Source: Cyathus striatus
Taxonomy: Eukaryota; Basidiomycota; Agaricomycetes; Agaricales; Nidulariaceae
NCBI GenBank assembly: GCA_025738555.1
Contig: JAOVFP010000023.1
Location: 1,302,001-1,366,000 of the forward strand
DNA: 64,000 nt
Direction of reading: 5' to 3'
Positions 26,471 to 39,100 of the stretch are shown piece after piece. Under the pieces are notes generated by a model that saw only the letters and a program-made list of their open reading frames with translations, searched no databases and was not told the DNA's origin. Every line of letters begins with the position of its first letter. Position 1 is the first letter of the stretch. Both the position numbers and the translations under genes were made by a program.

Positions 26471-27124
26471 CGCTCGTACCCATCGACTAGCCACATCACT
26501 CGAACCTCTGACCTGCTTTTTTGTGTATACGTAAGTCATATCCTTTGTCCCTTCATGCGCTGACCAACACCAACTTCAGCCCTCTGCCCCCACACATGTA
26601 TACACAAGTAATGTCTCGCCTCCATTACCCTCCCCAGCATGTGCTAACATTGCACCTGTCCCATCAGGTTCTCCCCATCACCTACAACTTCAATAGTAAG
26701 TGGACTTTCCTCTTTGACTCGCCCCCAATTGAGTACTGACACCAGTACTCTTCAACCAGCCTCATGGTAGCTAAGCTTTGACTTGACTTGCAGTGTAAGT
26801 ATTATCATTCCATTTATTTGTGTGTTGATATCAACGCTAACATTGTTTCACATGAACCAGAACTTCACAACAAGTGTAATATAACTTCATGCTTGAGTAA
26901 GTACCCTCCTGAGCTTGTTCCTTTGTAAAACAATACTAACATTATTGTGTTTAAGATGACTACTCAATCCTTCCCCGGCTCGGCCATCATTTATTTCAAG
27001 GCTCTTGTTGTTCATTATTGGTTGGATTAGTGGGTATTGGGGGTTGGTGTTCTACATTCAGGTGTGTATTGGTTCTATATTATTCTTTTCCCCTTTCTTT
27101 CGTACCTACCTATGTACACGCCGA

Positions 27125-27440
27125 TTCCTTCTCTCCATGTTCCTGTGGTTCAGTACATTGGTACCCTCTGCAGTCTTGGAGTTATGATGGTTGAGGCCTT
27201 GCGTCAGGTATGTGTATATATGGTCAAGCGTCTTTCATTCCCCCTTTCCATGTTCCCAGGGTTCAGCACATGGGTGCCCTCCTTGGTCTTGGAATTACAA
27301 GGGCGGTTTTGATTGTCATTGATTATGTTTTATTCCTTTCATACCCACATGCATATGTCCATTCCCTCCTTCCATGTTCCTGTTGTTCAGCACATCGGTG
27401 CCTTCTGCAGTCTTGGAGTTTCTTGGGGATGGGCACTGCC
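27125..27440. repeat. Three diverged ~115-bp repeats
   Basis: TCCATGTTCC boxes begin at 27134, 27247 and 27371. Each is followed by GTTCAGxACAT and a CTTGGAxTT box. They are open in one plus-strand frame but have no recognised domain. Confidence 0.65.
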
Positions 27441-27808
27441 CTGGCTTCTTTCTTTTGTCTTCGCTTCCTTTCGTCACTGCTTTGGTCGATCATCTCTAAC
27501 TTAATTTGCTTTCCAGATTTTCTATATTTTATGGATAAGTTTTGTTACAAGTTTTATATAAATATTGTATGTTCTCTTGTGTAGTATTAGAAGTACTTTA
27601 TTGTCAGTTTTGTGATATATGTTGCCAATAAATTATGAATCTTTTGCAGTCTAACCTTAACCCAATTACAACATGAAAGGCCTATGATTTAGGCAAGAAC
27701 AATGAGAGGCCGATGATCGCATAGATAAATTTGCTTAAAGGCAGATAAAAACAATCTGTTCGTCTTTTATCCATTCTCCTAACATTTCCCCCCCACATCC
27801 TGACCATC

Positions 27809-30013
27809 ATGAGGCTCCGCTCCGCTGCTAAAAATGAAGATGTCAATATGGATTCAAATTCTACCTTAGGAGATGGAACCGTCACGTCAAGGGTTATTGT
27901 TTTGATGAATGATGTTTTCAGCACCGTTATTCGAAACTGCTATGGGAAGAAACGTCGATTCGAAGCCAAAACAAGGGATAATGTTGATAATTTCATCCAC
28001 CAGCGGATTGTTGAAGCATTGTATGTGTTTTTATATACTTCTGCTTTTATCTAACACTATGGTACACTACAGATCATCTCCTGGTTTTGACGAAGAACAT
28101 GTGAAGTCACTCTTTACACTTGCCAAGGAGTATGAGAATCCATGGCTCTCTGCTGCTATCGGTCTCTTCTACCTGAATGAGAAGTGTACTGATACTTCAA
28201 ATGCTTATCTTTTACTGTGTTCATGTGAAGCAGAAGAGTTCTATACTATGATCATTAAACCAGCATTTTTTCCATTCAAGCTAAACTTCGCTGAGGTATG
28301 TATCTGATTCACATTTATAGGATACAAATTTTAATGTATATCCTTAGGTCGATCTTTTGAAAACCATTTCCAAGCATGTAGCCACCCAAGAATCTGTTGG
28401 TGTAAGAAGTTCTTATGACTGGGTTTTCATGAACTAACTTTCAATATAGATCAGTGAAATTTATAGGAAATTCATCCATCTTTGTGACAAGGGGCATCTC
28501 ATGAAAGCAAAGTTCCCGAACGTCAATGCTGAAGGTATTATGCGTATACGCAAAAACTCTGGGACTATCAAGAGTCGAGCACTGGCATGTAACAGGCATA
28601 TTTTTGTACATGTTATTAAAAAGCGTTTTGATAACGAGGGTGCAAAGAACAAGTACCTTCTTAATGGTAAGTGGTTACTATCTAATGTGAATACTATATT
28701 AACATTTGTAATAGATGAATATCTTACTGCTGGGGAGAAGCGAAGAGTAAACACTGACATCGCACATGTTCTTGAGTTTGGGGTTGGAAAGGATATTGAA
28801 ACCATTATTGAACCTAAGGATGACCAGCCCCAGATTCATGTTGTTATTGATTTAGAACTTGCCAAAATTTATATGGCTGGATCCTCGCTGCTTTTGGACA
28901 TGACCTTGACTGGCACCTGCAAACCTGATTGGGTTGATCAGTTTCATCCTGGATGTGTGGTTTGTATATATTCCACTCTCATTTTGTTTATTACTTACTA
29001 TATATATATAGGTATCTGTCACCGCATATAACATTTACTCCCTACACGATGTCAACATGAATGTGTTGTTGAATACACATGTAGAAAACATTCGGACTTC
29101 AGCAGCAAATCACAACCCCATCAATCGTACCAGTATGGAGGCTAGTATTGGAAAACTGATTGGTCTTTCAGGACCACGTGTCGACCGTTCAAATGGTTTG
29201 ATTGGGCAATTCTGCTATAAGAAGGGAGCTCGTAAGCTGGATGAATGAAAGATGTGTCTGGCTGAGATGGGTATGTCTTGCTTGACCGTATTTTACTTTT
29301 AGCTAATATTTTAACATATAGAATCATCCCTGCACTTGATGGCCATTGTTCGTCATATTTGGCCAGAAATGTATCTCTCCTGGCGCAAGGTGACACTTGA
29401 CTCCCGTGTACCTGGTATGCTGCATGGTGTGGGCAGTACACAATATGCTGGAGTTTCATATATCGCTCCATTGCATCTGGACAATCGGGATATCTCATTT
29501 ACAGTTGGTTTTACGATGGAAAAGAATACTCATGGGAATGTTCTTCGTGGTGAGAAAGGAAGGTCTGCATCGATGTACATTGCAAACTACAAGGTGAGTG
29601 TTATATCAGATTTATGTACAACTTTACTAAAACAAATTTAGCTGTTAATTCATACAGATGCTCCTTCTGTGTCGATCTGGCAAGGAGCGTGTGACTTACA
29701 CACCACTACTTATACACCCTACAAGTGCACTAAAGATTCCTGGGAGAGTGTTGGTATGGTTTCCCTCTTTCAGAGGCATATGCTCTCTGCAGCAGAGAAA
29801 GGAAAGTTTAATAGCTTCGATTTTTCTGAGGTGGACAAAAGGAGTAAAAGTACATCAAAGCCTGAATTGGAGCGTCAGATGGACAGGATTTGTCGTATGG
29901 CTGGTGGGGACCACACCCAGCTTGTAGAACGTATGCCTTACTATTTCAATGGTCGCATGATGCAGCAGAAAAGGGAACAGAAGGTCAAACGAGCTTCCAA
30001 GCGCTCTGCATAG
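27809..30013 (+). CDS. Candidate TET/JBP-like 2-oxoglutarate Fe(II) dioxygenase, one in-frame stop
   Basis: Eight exons with 48-52-nt introns: 27809-28020, 28073-28295, 28348-28401, 28450-28666, 28715-28959, 29012-29270, 29322-29593 and 29642-30013. They total 1854 nt (617 residues). The N-terminal ~400 residues are unrecognised. The C-terminal part has an H-x-D site in APLHLDNRD followed by a beta-strand (SFTVGFTMEKN), about residue 455. A distal histidine lies in LHTTTYTP (about 515), followed by VGMVSLFQRHM. This order and wording resemble the TET/JBP core, which oxidises 5-methylcytosine or thymine. The Arg normally contacting 2-oxoglutarate is not at the expected place (Val there; an Arg lies seven residues on), so activity is unproven. 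A TGA at 29246-29248 interrupts exon 6; a donor at 29232 would skip it in frame. TET/JBP genes linked to KDZ transposons are known in basidiomycetes. It could instead be another double-stranded beta-helix protein. Confidence 0.6.
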
Positions 30014-30169
30014 ACCAGTGTAATTAAATTACATACCAGTTGTAGTAATCTTATCATTGGTTGTGTATATTATGCTTTGCGCGCATTATTTGTTGAATGT
30101 TTCAATATGATTCTATTCGTCATTAGTTTGTTACATCTTTCTTTTCTTGTCTCTCTCCATTCTATCAAC

Positions 30170-32785
30170 ATGGGATTGCCCTGGGCTGATAAAGCGCAAA
30201 AAGAATTCTTATTGTCTCACTACCCAGAGTTTCTTACTGCCAAGGCCAATCCTAACATTCCTACCAACAAGCTTTTCTTCTGCCAGTTTTACATTGACTG
30301 GTTTAATAAGTTTTCACTGCCACCACCGACAGCTGAAGAAACAGCCAAAGCAAATGGTGATCCAGACAAGCTGGATAACATTCTAAAGAATAAAATGAGA
30401 AAAGTACGTTATTTACAATTGTTGCCAATAAATACAAACTTGATGCAAACCTACTTCTTTAGCGGCTGTCTGATTTTTCTATAACAAGAGCAGAGGCACA
30501 TCGGTTGGTTCCAATGGAGGGAAGTCCCGGAAGATTCTCAATGTGAACAAGCCAAAGCTCTTGCCAGACTTCCAGGCATACTCCATGCTTTATGGAAAGA
30601 CACGAATACAGCCAGTGTATGAAGCTCGTCAGAAGGAATATGAAGCATCCCATCCAGGTAAAACGATGCCAAAGGCTTCAATTGGTGACTGGAACAAATT
30701 AGCCAAAGAAATTCTCGAAAATGAAACACAGGAAGTGAAAGATGAGGTCGATAAGTTCCGCTTTGAAAGGAAGGCTGGTGTTCATCATGGGGGTGATATC
30801 AGAAAACGGAATGAAGAATATAGCTCGTGAGCCTTTTCTATTTCCTTTTTTGCTTCATATACTAACTTATCTATAAGGGCAATCTCTTTGTTACAAAATA
30901 CGCTTCCAGCCATTGCTGAGTCTATTAGTAACCAGACAGGATGGGCAGTTACGATATTGATAGGAGGACCAAATCCTCAGAATCCTGATGGAGAATGTAC
31001 TTCTTTGGCGTAAGCTGTATTGTTTTATTAACATGGTTATTTCTTATGTCTTTTAGCTATCATGCTGGTGAAACATTATCTGGGGAAGACTTTGCGGACT
31101 TTTTGGGGGATGGTTATGCAGACCTTACGGCATCTTTCACAAAGTTCATTTTTAACTCTTACAGTAAGTTCCATGCCAAACAAATTTAGTTTAGTTTACT
31201 CAAAATCTTTACTAGCTGCAAAAGAATGCAAATCCCGTGTACTATTATCTGTGGCAAACGATTTTCTGGATGAGGAGGAAGGCATTAATATGGGCAGTGA
31301 TATTAACATGGGTAGTGATTCTAATGATGAGGAAGATAATTCTGGTGATGAGGATGGTGATTCTTGCAATGAAACTGGCAGTTCTTCTATTCCTGGGGAG
31401 AAAGCTAAATCAACCTCGATTGTTTGTCAGCCGAAGATGAATCAGTATGAAGTAGACCGGGAAAACAACATTCGGGCCAACAAAGAGAAGCTAAAAGCAT
31501 TGGGACTTCTAGAATTCGACACTGGGGAAAAGAAGAAGAAGGTTGTACGAAAACCAAAGTCAATGTCATTGGCTGTGGATCCTAGACGTTCCATGAGACA
31601 TTCCCATCAAGAGTAAGTGTTTATTTAAATAAAAAATATATCTACTAACACTATGTACTAGTAGATCAATCATTACTGTGCCTTCTTCAGCTAAAGAACA
31701 TCCTGCCTCACCGTCAGCCCCTTCTTCAGCCACAGAACATTCAGCATCATCAGAAGCCTCTCGTTCAGCTGCAGAATCAGAATGTTCAGCCCTACTGCTA
31801 GCTCCTCCTGAGGCTATGGAACATTCAGCCCCACCGCTAGCTCCCCATGAGGCTATGGAACATCCCGCCCTACCACCAGCCCCTCCTGCCATAATAGAAT
31901 GTCAAGCCCCATCTTCTTCTCCTCAAGTGGCCATGGAATGTCTCGCCAAGGAATGTCTGGCACCATTGGCAGCCTCTTCTTTGGCTGTGGGACGTCAGGC
32001 CTCATTGCCTGCCCATCCTGCAGCAACTGAACATCCGGCCCCACCACTAGCCTCTCCTGTCGATGCAGAGCAACCGCTAGCCTCTTCTTCAGCCCATAAG
32101 GAGAACATACCACAATATGCAAAAGTACTACTGCCATATATGTACTCTGTGTCGAATGATCTGAAGTGGAGAAATCTTATAAGTGCATGGGTTTCCTTTG
32201 AAAGTCAAACCCCAACATCACAGGTATGTGCCCACCAACCATCTCTATAACATCTGCTAATATCATATTTTAAAAGAAACTAACTACTGAAAAACGGCCT
32301 GACCAGCTCAAAGCATGGATCAAAAGAGCAAAATCTCCTACGTACCTTCCTGAGGTTGATGGTAAGATATTTGGAGTACAGATGGAGAGCTGGTGGAAGG
32401 CTATTCAACCTGAATGGCGGAAATCTAACAGCAGTAATATTCTCTGTCGATCCACTCCAGAAGACTTCAGTTGGATGGAAATGGAGTTTGGAGGATCTAC
32501 TGGTCTCTGTATGGTTGTGATGGCACTATCATGGTGGTTGCGATCAGGAATCTCTAACATTGAAGAGTCTAATAGCTTCTGGGTCTTAGTGGAAGACATA
32601 GCCTGGTGTTTTCAGCAGATTGAAAATGTATTACAGCCATCAAGCATGAAACGTAACAAGAGGCTGGATGATGATAACTCTAGTGTTGAGAATGGAACTC
32701 CATTAGCAAAGAGGTGAGTTACTCTTATTTAATGATTCAAGATTATAACATTCTCGATACCAATAGAAGACGTCAAAATCTTTGA
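30170..32785 (+). CDS. Orphan family protein, paralogue of gene A (gene B)
   Basis: Starts at ATG 30170 with WADKAQKEFLLSHYPEFL. It then follows the same architecture as the gene at 8939-11542: DFQAYSMLYG, a conserved QEVKDEVDKF block, an IGGPNPQNPDG block, an acidic middle (DEEDNSGDEDGD), a long Ala/Pro/Ser-rich insert (about 31680-32090) and the Trp-rich C-terminal domain (MESWWKAIQPEWRK, ALSWWL, EDIAWCFQQ). The last intron leaves a tiny final exon (RRQNL), as in gene A. Early in exon 2 the frame needs one extra T in the run at 30474-30478; alternatively a later acceptor (AACAAG, about 30487) keeps frame while dropping about eight residues. Function unknown. It lies about 160 bp downstream of the dioxygenase gene in the same direction, inside the KDZ element. 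Confidence 0.75.
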
Positions 32786-33029
32786 TCAGAATTTCTCAAC
32801 TGTTCGGCATTTATAGTACTTCTGGCCGGTAGCTTTTTCCTCACTGTGTGGTCTTCCAGCAGAAGGTTTTGATGCACCCATGCCAACTCTCCCTTTAATC
32901 ATTGAGTTTAATTTTTACATATGATAAGCTGTATATATCGAAATTCACACTTTATTAATGTCTTCCTCCATGATATCTTCACATATCAATGAATCTGTCC
33001 CCCAAATTTTCTTATATTCATTTAAGATT
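32786..33029. other. 3' flank of gene B
   Basis: AT-rich sequence leading into the 351-bp tandem array; nothing else seen. Confidence 0.35.
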
Positions 33030-34680
33030 TTAGGAGCTATCACCCCTCATATCTATGCTACGTTCCTCCTTACAACTGCAGAAATTGGCTGACTCCTTGT
33101 GTCTCTGATGTTTTTAGACATTCTCAGCATAATTAACACAGATCAGTACCTTGGACCACCCTTTTTGCTCATGGGCTTCTATAACTTTGGGAGATCATAT
33201 ATCTCATGTAAGAGCATATTTTTCATTTTGAATTATGGAGATTGGCTAACTGCTTGCGTCACTGTGAAGTTTTGTAGGTATTGTTACCATCGAGAATTGA
33301 ACACGTGACACCAGTTCTCCATACGATCTACACATATCAACAGGTCTGTCCACCACATTTATCTATATCCTCTTAAGACTTTAGGAGCTTTTATCCTTCA
33401 TATTTGCACTACTTTCTTCCCTACAACCGAAGAAATTGGCTGACTCCTTGTGTCTCTATGATTTTTTAGACATTCTCGGTACAATTGACACAGATCAGTA
33501 CATTGGACTGCCATTTTTTCTCATGAGCTTCTATAACTTTGGGAGATGATACACCTCATGTAAGAGCACATTATTTAATTTGAATTATGGAGATTGGCTG
33601 ACTGCTTGTGTCACTGTGAAGTTTTATAGGTATTGTTACCATCGAGAATTGAACATGTGACACCAGTTCTCCTTATGATCTCCACTTATCAACAAGTCTG
33701 TCCATCACATTTTCCTATATCCTCTTAAGACTTTAGGAGCTTTTACCCCTCATATTTGCACTACTTTCTTCCCTACAACCGAAGAAATTGGCTGACTCCT
33801 TGTGTCTCTGTGATTTTTAGACTTTCTCGGTACAATTGACACAGATCAGTACATTGGACTGCCATTTTTTCTCATGAGCTTCTATAACTTTGGGAGATCA
33901 TATACCTCATGTAAGAGCATATTTTTCATTTTGAATTATGGAGATTGGCTAACTGCTTGCGTCACTGTGAAGTTTTGTAGGTATTGTTACCATCGAGAAT
34001 TGAACACGTGACACCAGTTCTCCATACGATCTACACATATCAACAGGTCTGTCCACCACATTTATCTATATCCTCTTAAGACTTTAGGAGCTTTTATCCT
34101 TCATATTTGCACTACTTTCTTCCCTACAACTGAAGAAATTGGCTGACTCCTTGTGTCTCTATGATTTTTTAGACATTCTCGGTACAATTGACACAGATCA
34201 GTACATTGGACTGCCATTTTTTCTCATGAGCTTCTATAACTTTGGGAGATCATATACCTCATGTAAGAGCATATTTTTCATTTTGAATTATGGAGATTGG
34301 CTAACTGCTTGCATCACTGTGAAGTTTTGTAGGTATTGTTACCATCGAGAATTGAACACGTGATACCAGTTCTCCTTATGATCTACACTTATCAACAGGT
34401 CTGTCTGCCACATTTTCCTATATCCCCTTAAAAATTTAGGAGCTTTTACCCCTCATATTTGCACTACTTTCTTCCCTACAACTGAAGAAATTGGCTGACT
34501 CCTTGTGTCTCTATGATTTTTTGGATTTTTTCGGTACAATTGACACAGATCAGTACATTGGACTGCCATTTTTTCTCATGAGCTTCTATAACTTTGGGAG
34601 ATCATATACCTCATGTAAGAGCACATTTTCATTTTGAATTATAGAGATTGGCTGCCTGCATGTGTTGCTGTGAGAGTAGT
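33030..34680. repeat. Five tandem copies of a 351-352-bp unit
   Basis: The box GAAATTGGCTGACTCCTTGT begins at 33081, 33432, 33784, 34135 and 34487, giving spacings of 351, 352, 351 and 352 bp. Units are highly similar. Some keep an open frame of 69-74 codons (SLCLYDFLDILGTIDTDQY), others have stops, so coding is doubtful. The strict period and high identity indicate recent unequal exchange. Confidence 0.9.
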
Positions 34681-36159
34681 TGGTACACTGGTATAACCTA
34701 GTACTATACTTATAAATTGATTTACTGCACTTCTTTTATCTTTTATCCCTAATTACCTACTTATACATAATTTAACTTCTTATCTACCTATTTCTATTTT
34801 CTTACTTTGGTTCTATGACATGCTGAGCAAACAGTGCATTCAGATTTCTGTGTTTTTGTTCTCTTGTGTGGACTTAGATGTGGCACAGCTTTACCAAATA
34901 TTGGGAAGCCAATGCCAAACAACATGTGATGTGTGTATGCACTGTTTTATATTGCCTATGCTACAACATATTCAGCTTACTGCTTTCCATATTACCCTCT
35001 GCTTTTACTTTTCTTGTATTCTCTAGGCTTTCTGTATGTCTTCTCAAGGCCTTTCTGGACAACATTTGGACTCTTGGGGCATTATACACCCCATGTACAG
35101 CTCAAGACACTAGGGTTTAGGGTTTCACACCTTTTCAAGACCCCTTTCTCTGTCTCAAGCTATTCATTTGGTCCTCAAGGCCAGTGTTCTACCTGCGATA
35201 TATGGTGACCAGGTGTTTACCCTCAATGTGCAAGTTGTCAATTTGTGAAAGGAACAGGGACCTGGGTTGAGGTATCAAATCTAATGTATTCCAATTGTTT
35301 CATTTCATCCCCTCTCCCCTGCTTCACGAAAACAGCAGTATCATGTTACTCACCCTCCTCTTCCCCCCTCCCCATCTGTATTACATCAGTTCACAAAAAT
35401 AGTGGTGCCATGTCATCTGCCCTCCTTTTCCCTCCTTCCTTCTGCATCTCATTGGTTCATAAAAACATGGTACCACATCACCTGCCCTCCTCTTCCCTCC
35501 TCCCCTCTGCACTATGTCAGCAATGGTGCCATGTCATCTGGCTACCCTTCTCCCCTGTATCACAATGACAGCAATGCCACATTGCATACCCCTCCTCTCT
35601 TCTCTCCTCCCTACATCACATCAGTGATGGCGCCACATCATTCAGGCCTCTCCAGCCAACAATGATGGAGCAAGGGGTGGAGAGAGTGAGGGGGAGAAGG
35701 AGAGAGAGAAAGGGTGAGAGGGTGAGAGTGTGAGAGTGAGGGGAAGAGAGCAAGAGAGCAAGAAGGGGGAGAGTGAGGGGGGGGAGAGTGAGAGGGGAGG
35801 AGAGTGAGGGGAGAAGGGCAAGGGGAGAAGAGAGCAGAGAGAACTCCTATTCCACCCATCACCACTACCACATCTACCATTCCTATTGACTTGTCAAGCA
35901 GTGGTTATTTCTTATATTAGTTTAGTATAGTTGTATGTCAGTAGTACACTAATACACATGTATTCCACATAAATTATTATAAATCTTAAGGATTCCATGT
36001 GTAATCCACATGGTATTCACATGGAAGACTACATATAAAGTACACCTTAAGTACACCTTTCAACAGTTATTATTATCAAGTAATAAGAAAGGTGGAATCC
36101 ATGTGTACTACATGTGGAATACAAGTGTATAGGTTGGTTTGTGTAAAGTACTGCAATTA
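34681..36159. other. Non-coding stretch with a GA-rich tract
   Basis: No gene recognised. It includes related C/T-rich segments at about 35340-35640 (repeated ATGTCATCTG, CCCTCCT) and a purine-only-like tract of GAGAG/GAGGG words at about 35660-35835. Confidence 0.45.
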
Positions 36160-39100
36160 TGAAGTTCATACTGCCATTAATAAAGTGGAAGTGGAATTTG
36201 GAGCAATAACTGTAATGGAATGAAGCAATTGTGAAGTAGACACTGTAGAAAGATGAAGTGGAATAACTAATATGAAGCTATTACTGTAGTTAAATGATGC
36301 AATTATGAAGCTTGCACTACCATTCAATGAAGTGGAATAACAAATGTAAAGTCACTGTAGTTAAATGAAGCAATCATGAAGTTCACACTGCCATTCAATG
36401 AAGTTGAATAGCAATTGTAAAGCAATAACTGTAATGTATTGAAGCAATTATGAAGTTGACACTGTAGAAAGATGAAGTGGAATAACATATATGAAGCTAT
36501 CACTGTAGTGAAATAGAGCAATTATGAAGTTCATACTGCCATTCAATGAAGTGGAAGTAGAATTGTGAGGCAATAACTGTAGTTATTTGAAGTAATTATG
36601 AAGCAGACACTGTAGAAAAATAAAGTGGAATAACTAATATCATGCTATTACTGTAGTTGAATAAAGCAATCATGAAGTTTGTACTGATATTCAATGAAGT
36701 GGAATAACAATTGTGAAGCAATGACTGTAATGGAATGAAGCAATTATGAAGTTGACACTGTAGTAAAATGAATCAATCATGAAGTTTGTACTGCCATTCA
36801 ATGAAGTGGAATAACAATTGTGAAGCAATGACTGTAATGGAATGAAGCAATTATGAGCTCTTTACACTTAGCCATGTGTTCTGTATGGATCCACATGGAA
36901 TCCATGTGGAATCTGCACAGATTTTTTTCATTTTGGCAGAGGTTTTTTTGGGTCTGTACAGATTACGCAGAATTCCTCAGAATTCCACATTACAGACCTG
37001 AAAATTCTGTACAGAATCTGTACAGAATTTTATTATACTTATTTCCTTGCATGTGACACTCTGCATTAAGCATGACACTAGGTGTTGAGTGTGACACTAT
37101 ACATTAAATGTGACACTATAAGTGTGACACCAAGTGTTGAGTGTGACACTAAGCATTGAGTGTGATATGAAGTGTTGAGTGTGACACTAAATGTTGAGTG
37201 TTACACTAAGCATTGAGTGTGATATGAAGTGTTGAGTGTGACACTAAATGTTGAGTGTTACACTAAGCATTGAGTGTGATATGAAGTGTTGAGTGTGACA
37301 CTAAATGTTTAGTGTCACACTATACATTAAACATGACAAGTTCACACTGCCATTCAATGAAGGGGAATAACAAATGTGAAGTTATCACTGTAGTAAAATG
37401 AAGCAGTCATGAAGTTTGTACTGCCATACAATGAAGTGGAATAACAAATGTGAAGCTATTACTGTAGTTAAATGAAGCAATCATGAAGTTCACACTGCCA
37501 TGCAATGAAGTGGAATAGCAATTGTGAAGCAATAACTGTAATAAAATGAAGCAATTATGAAGTTGAGACTGTAGAAAGATGAAGTGGAGTAACAAATGTG
37601 AAGTTATCACTGTAGTTAAATGAATCAATTATGAAGTTTGTACTGCCATTCAATGAAGTGGAATAACAATTGTGAAGCAATAACTGTAGTTAAATGAAGT
37701 AATTATGAAGCAGACACTGTAGAAAGAAGAAGTGGAATAACTAATATGAAGCTATTACTGTAGTTAAACGAAGAAATTATGAAGTTTGCACTACAATTCA
37801 ATGAAGTGGAATAACAAATGTGAAGTTATCACTGTAGTTAAATGAAGCAAAGATGAAGTTTGTACTGCCATTCAATGAAGTGGAATAACAATTGTGAAGC
37901 AATAACTGTAATGAAATGAAGCAATTATGAAGTTGACACTGTAGAAAGATGAAGTGGAATAAAAAATGTGAAGCTATTACTGTAGTTAATTGAAGCAGTC
38001 ATGAAGTTTGTACTGCCATACAATGAAGTGGAATAACAAATGTGAAGCTATTACTGTAGTTAAATGAAGCAATCATGAAGTTCACACTGCCATGCAATGA
38101 AGTGGAATAGCAATTGTGAAGCAATAACTGTAATAAAATGAAGCAGTTATGAAGTTGACACTGTAGAAAGATGAAGTGGAGTAACAAATGTGAAGTTATC
38201 ACTGTAGTTAAATGAAGCAAAGATGAAGTTTGTACTGCCATTCAATGAAGCGGAATAACAATTGTGAAGCAATAACTGTAATGAAATGAAGCAATTATGA
38301 AGTTGACACTGTAGATAGATGAAGTGGAATAACAAATGTGAAGCTATTACTGTAGTTATATGAAGTAATTGTGAAGTTTGCACTACAATTCAATGAAGTG
38401 GAATAACAAATGTGAAGTTATCACTGTAGTTAAATGAAGCAAAGATGAAGTTTGTACCGCCATTCAATGAAGTGGAATAACAATTGTGAAGCAATAACTG
38501 TAATGAAATGAAGCAATTATGAAGTTGACACTGTAGAAAGATGAAGTGGAATAACAAATGTGAAGCTATTACTGTAGTTAAATGAAGTAATTATGAAGTT
38601 TGCACTACAATTCAATGAAGTGGAATAACAAATGTGAAGTTACCACTGTAGTTAAATGAAGCAAAGATGAAGTTTGTACTGCCATTCAATGAAGTGAAAT
38701 AACAATTGTGAAGCAATAACTGTAATGGCATGAAGCAATTATGAAGTTGACACTGTAGAAAGATGAAGTGGAATAACAAATGTGAAGCTATTACTGTAGT
38801 TAAATGAAGTAATTATGAAGTTTGCACTACAATTCAATGAAGTGGAATAACAAATGTGAAGTTATCACTGTAGTTAAATGAAGCAAAGATGAAGTTTGTA
38901 CTGCCATTCAATGAAGTGGAATAACAATTGTGAAGCAATAACTGTAATGAAATGAAGCAATTATGAAGTTGACACTGTAGAAAGATGAAGTGGAATAACA
39001 AATGTAAAGCTATTACTGTAGTTAAATGAAGCAATCATGAAGTTTGCACTGCCATTCAATGAAGTGGAATAGCAATTGTGAAGCAATAACTGTAATGAAA

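Noticed and set aside
33099..34363. Short ORFs of 69-74 codons in the 351-bp array
   Set aside because: The equivalent frame is interrupted in other units of the same array, so conservation is of the DNA unit, not of a protein.
35108..35125. TAGGGTTTAGGG telomere-like words
   Set aside because: Only two copies inside unrelated sequence; no array and no chromosome-end context.
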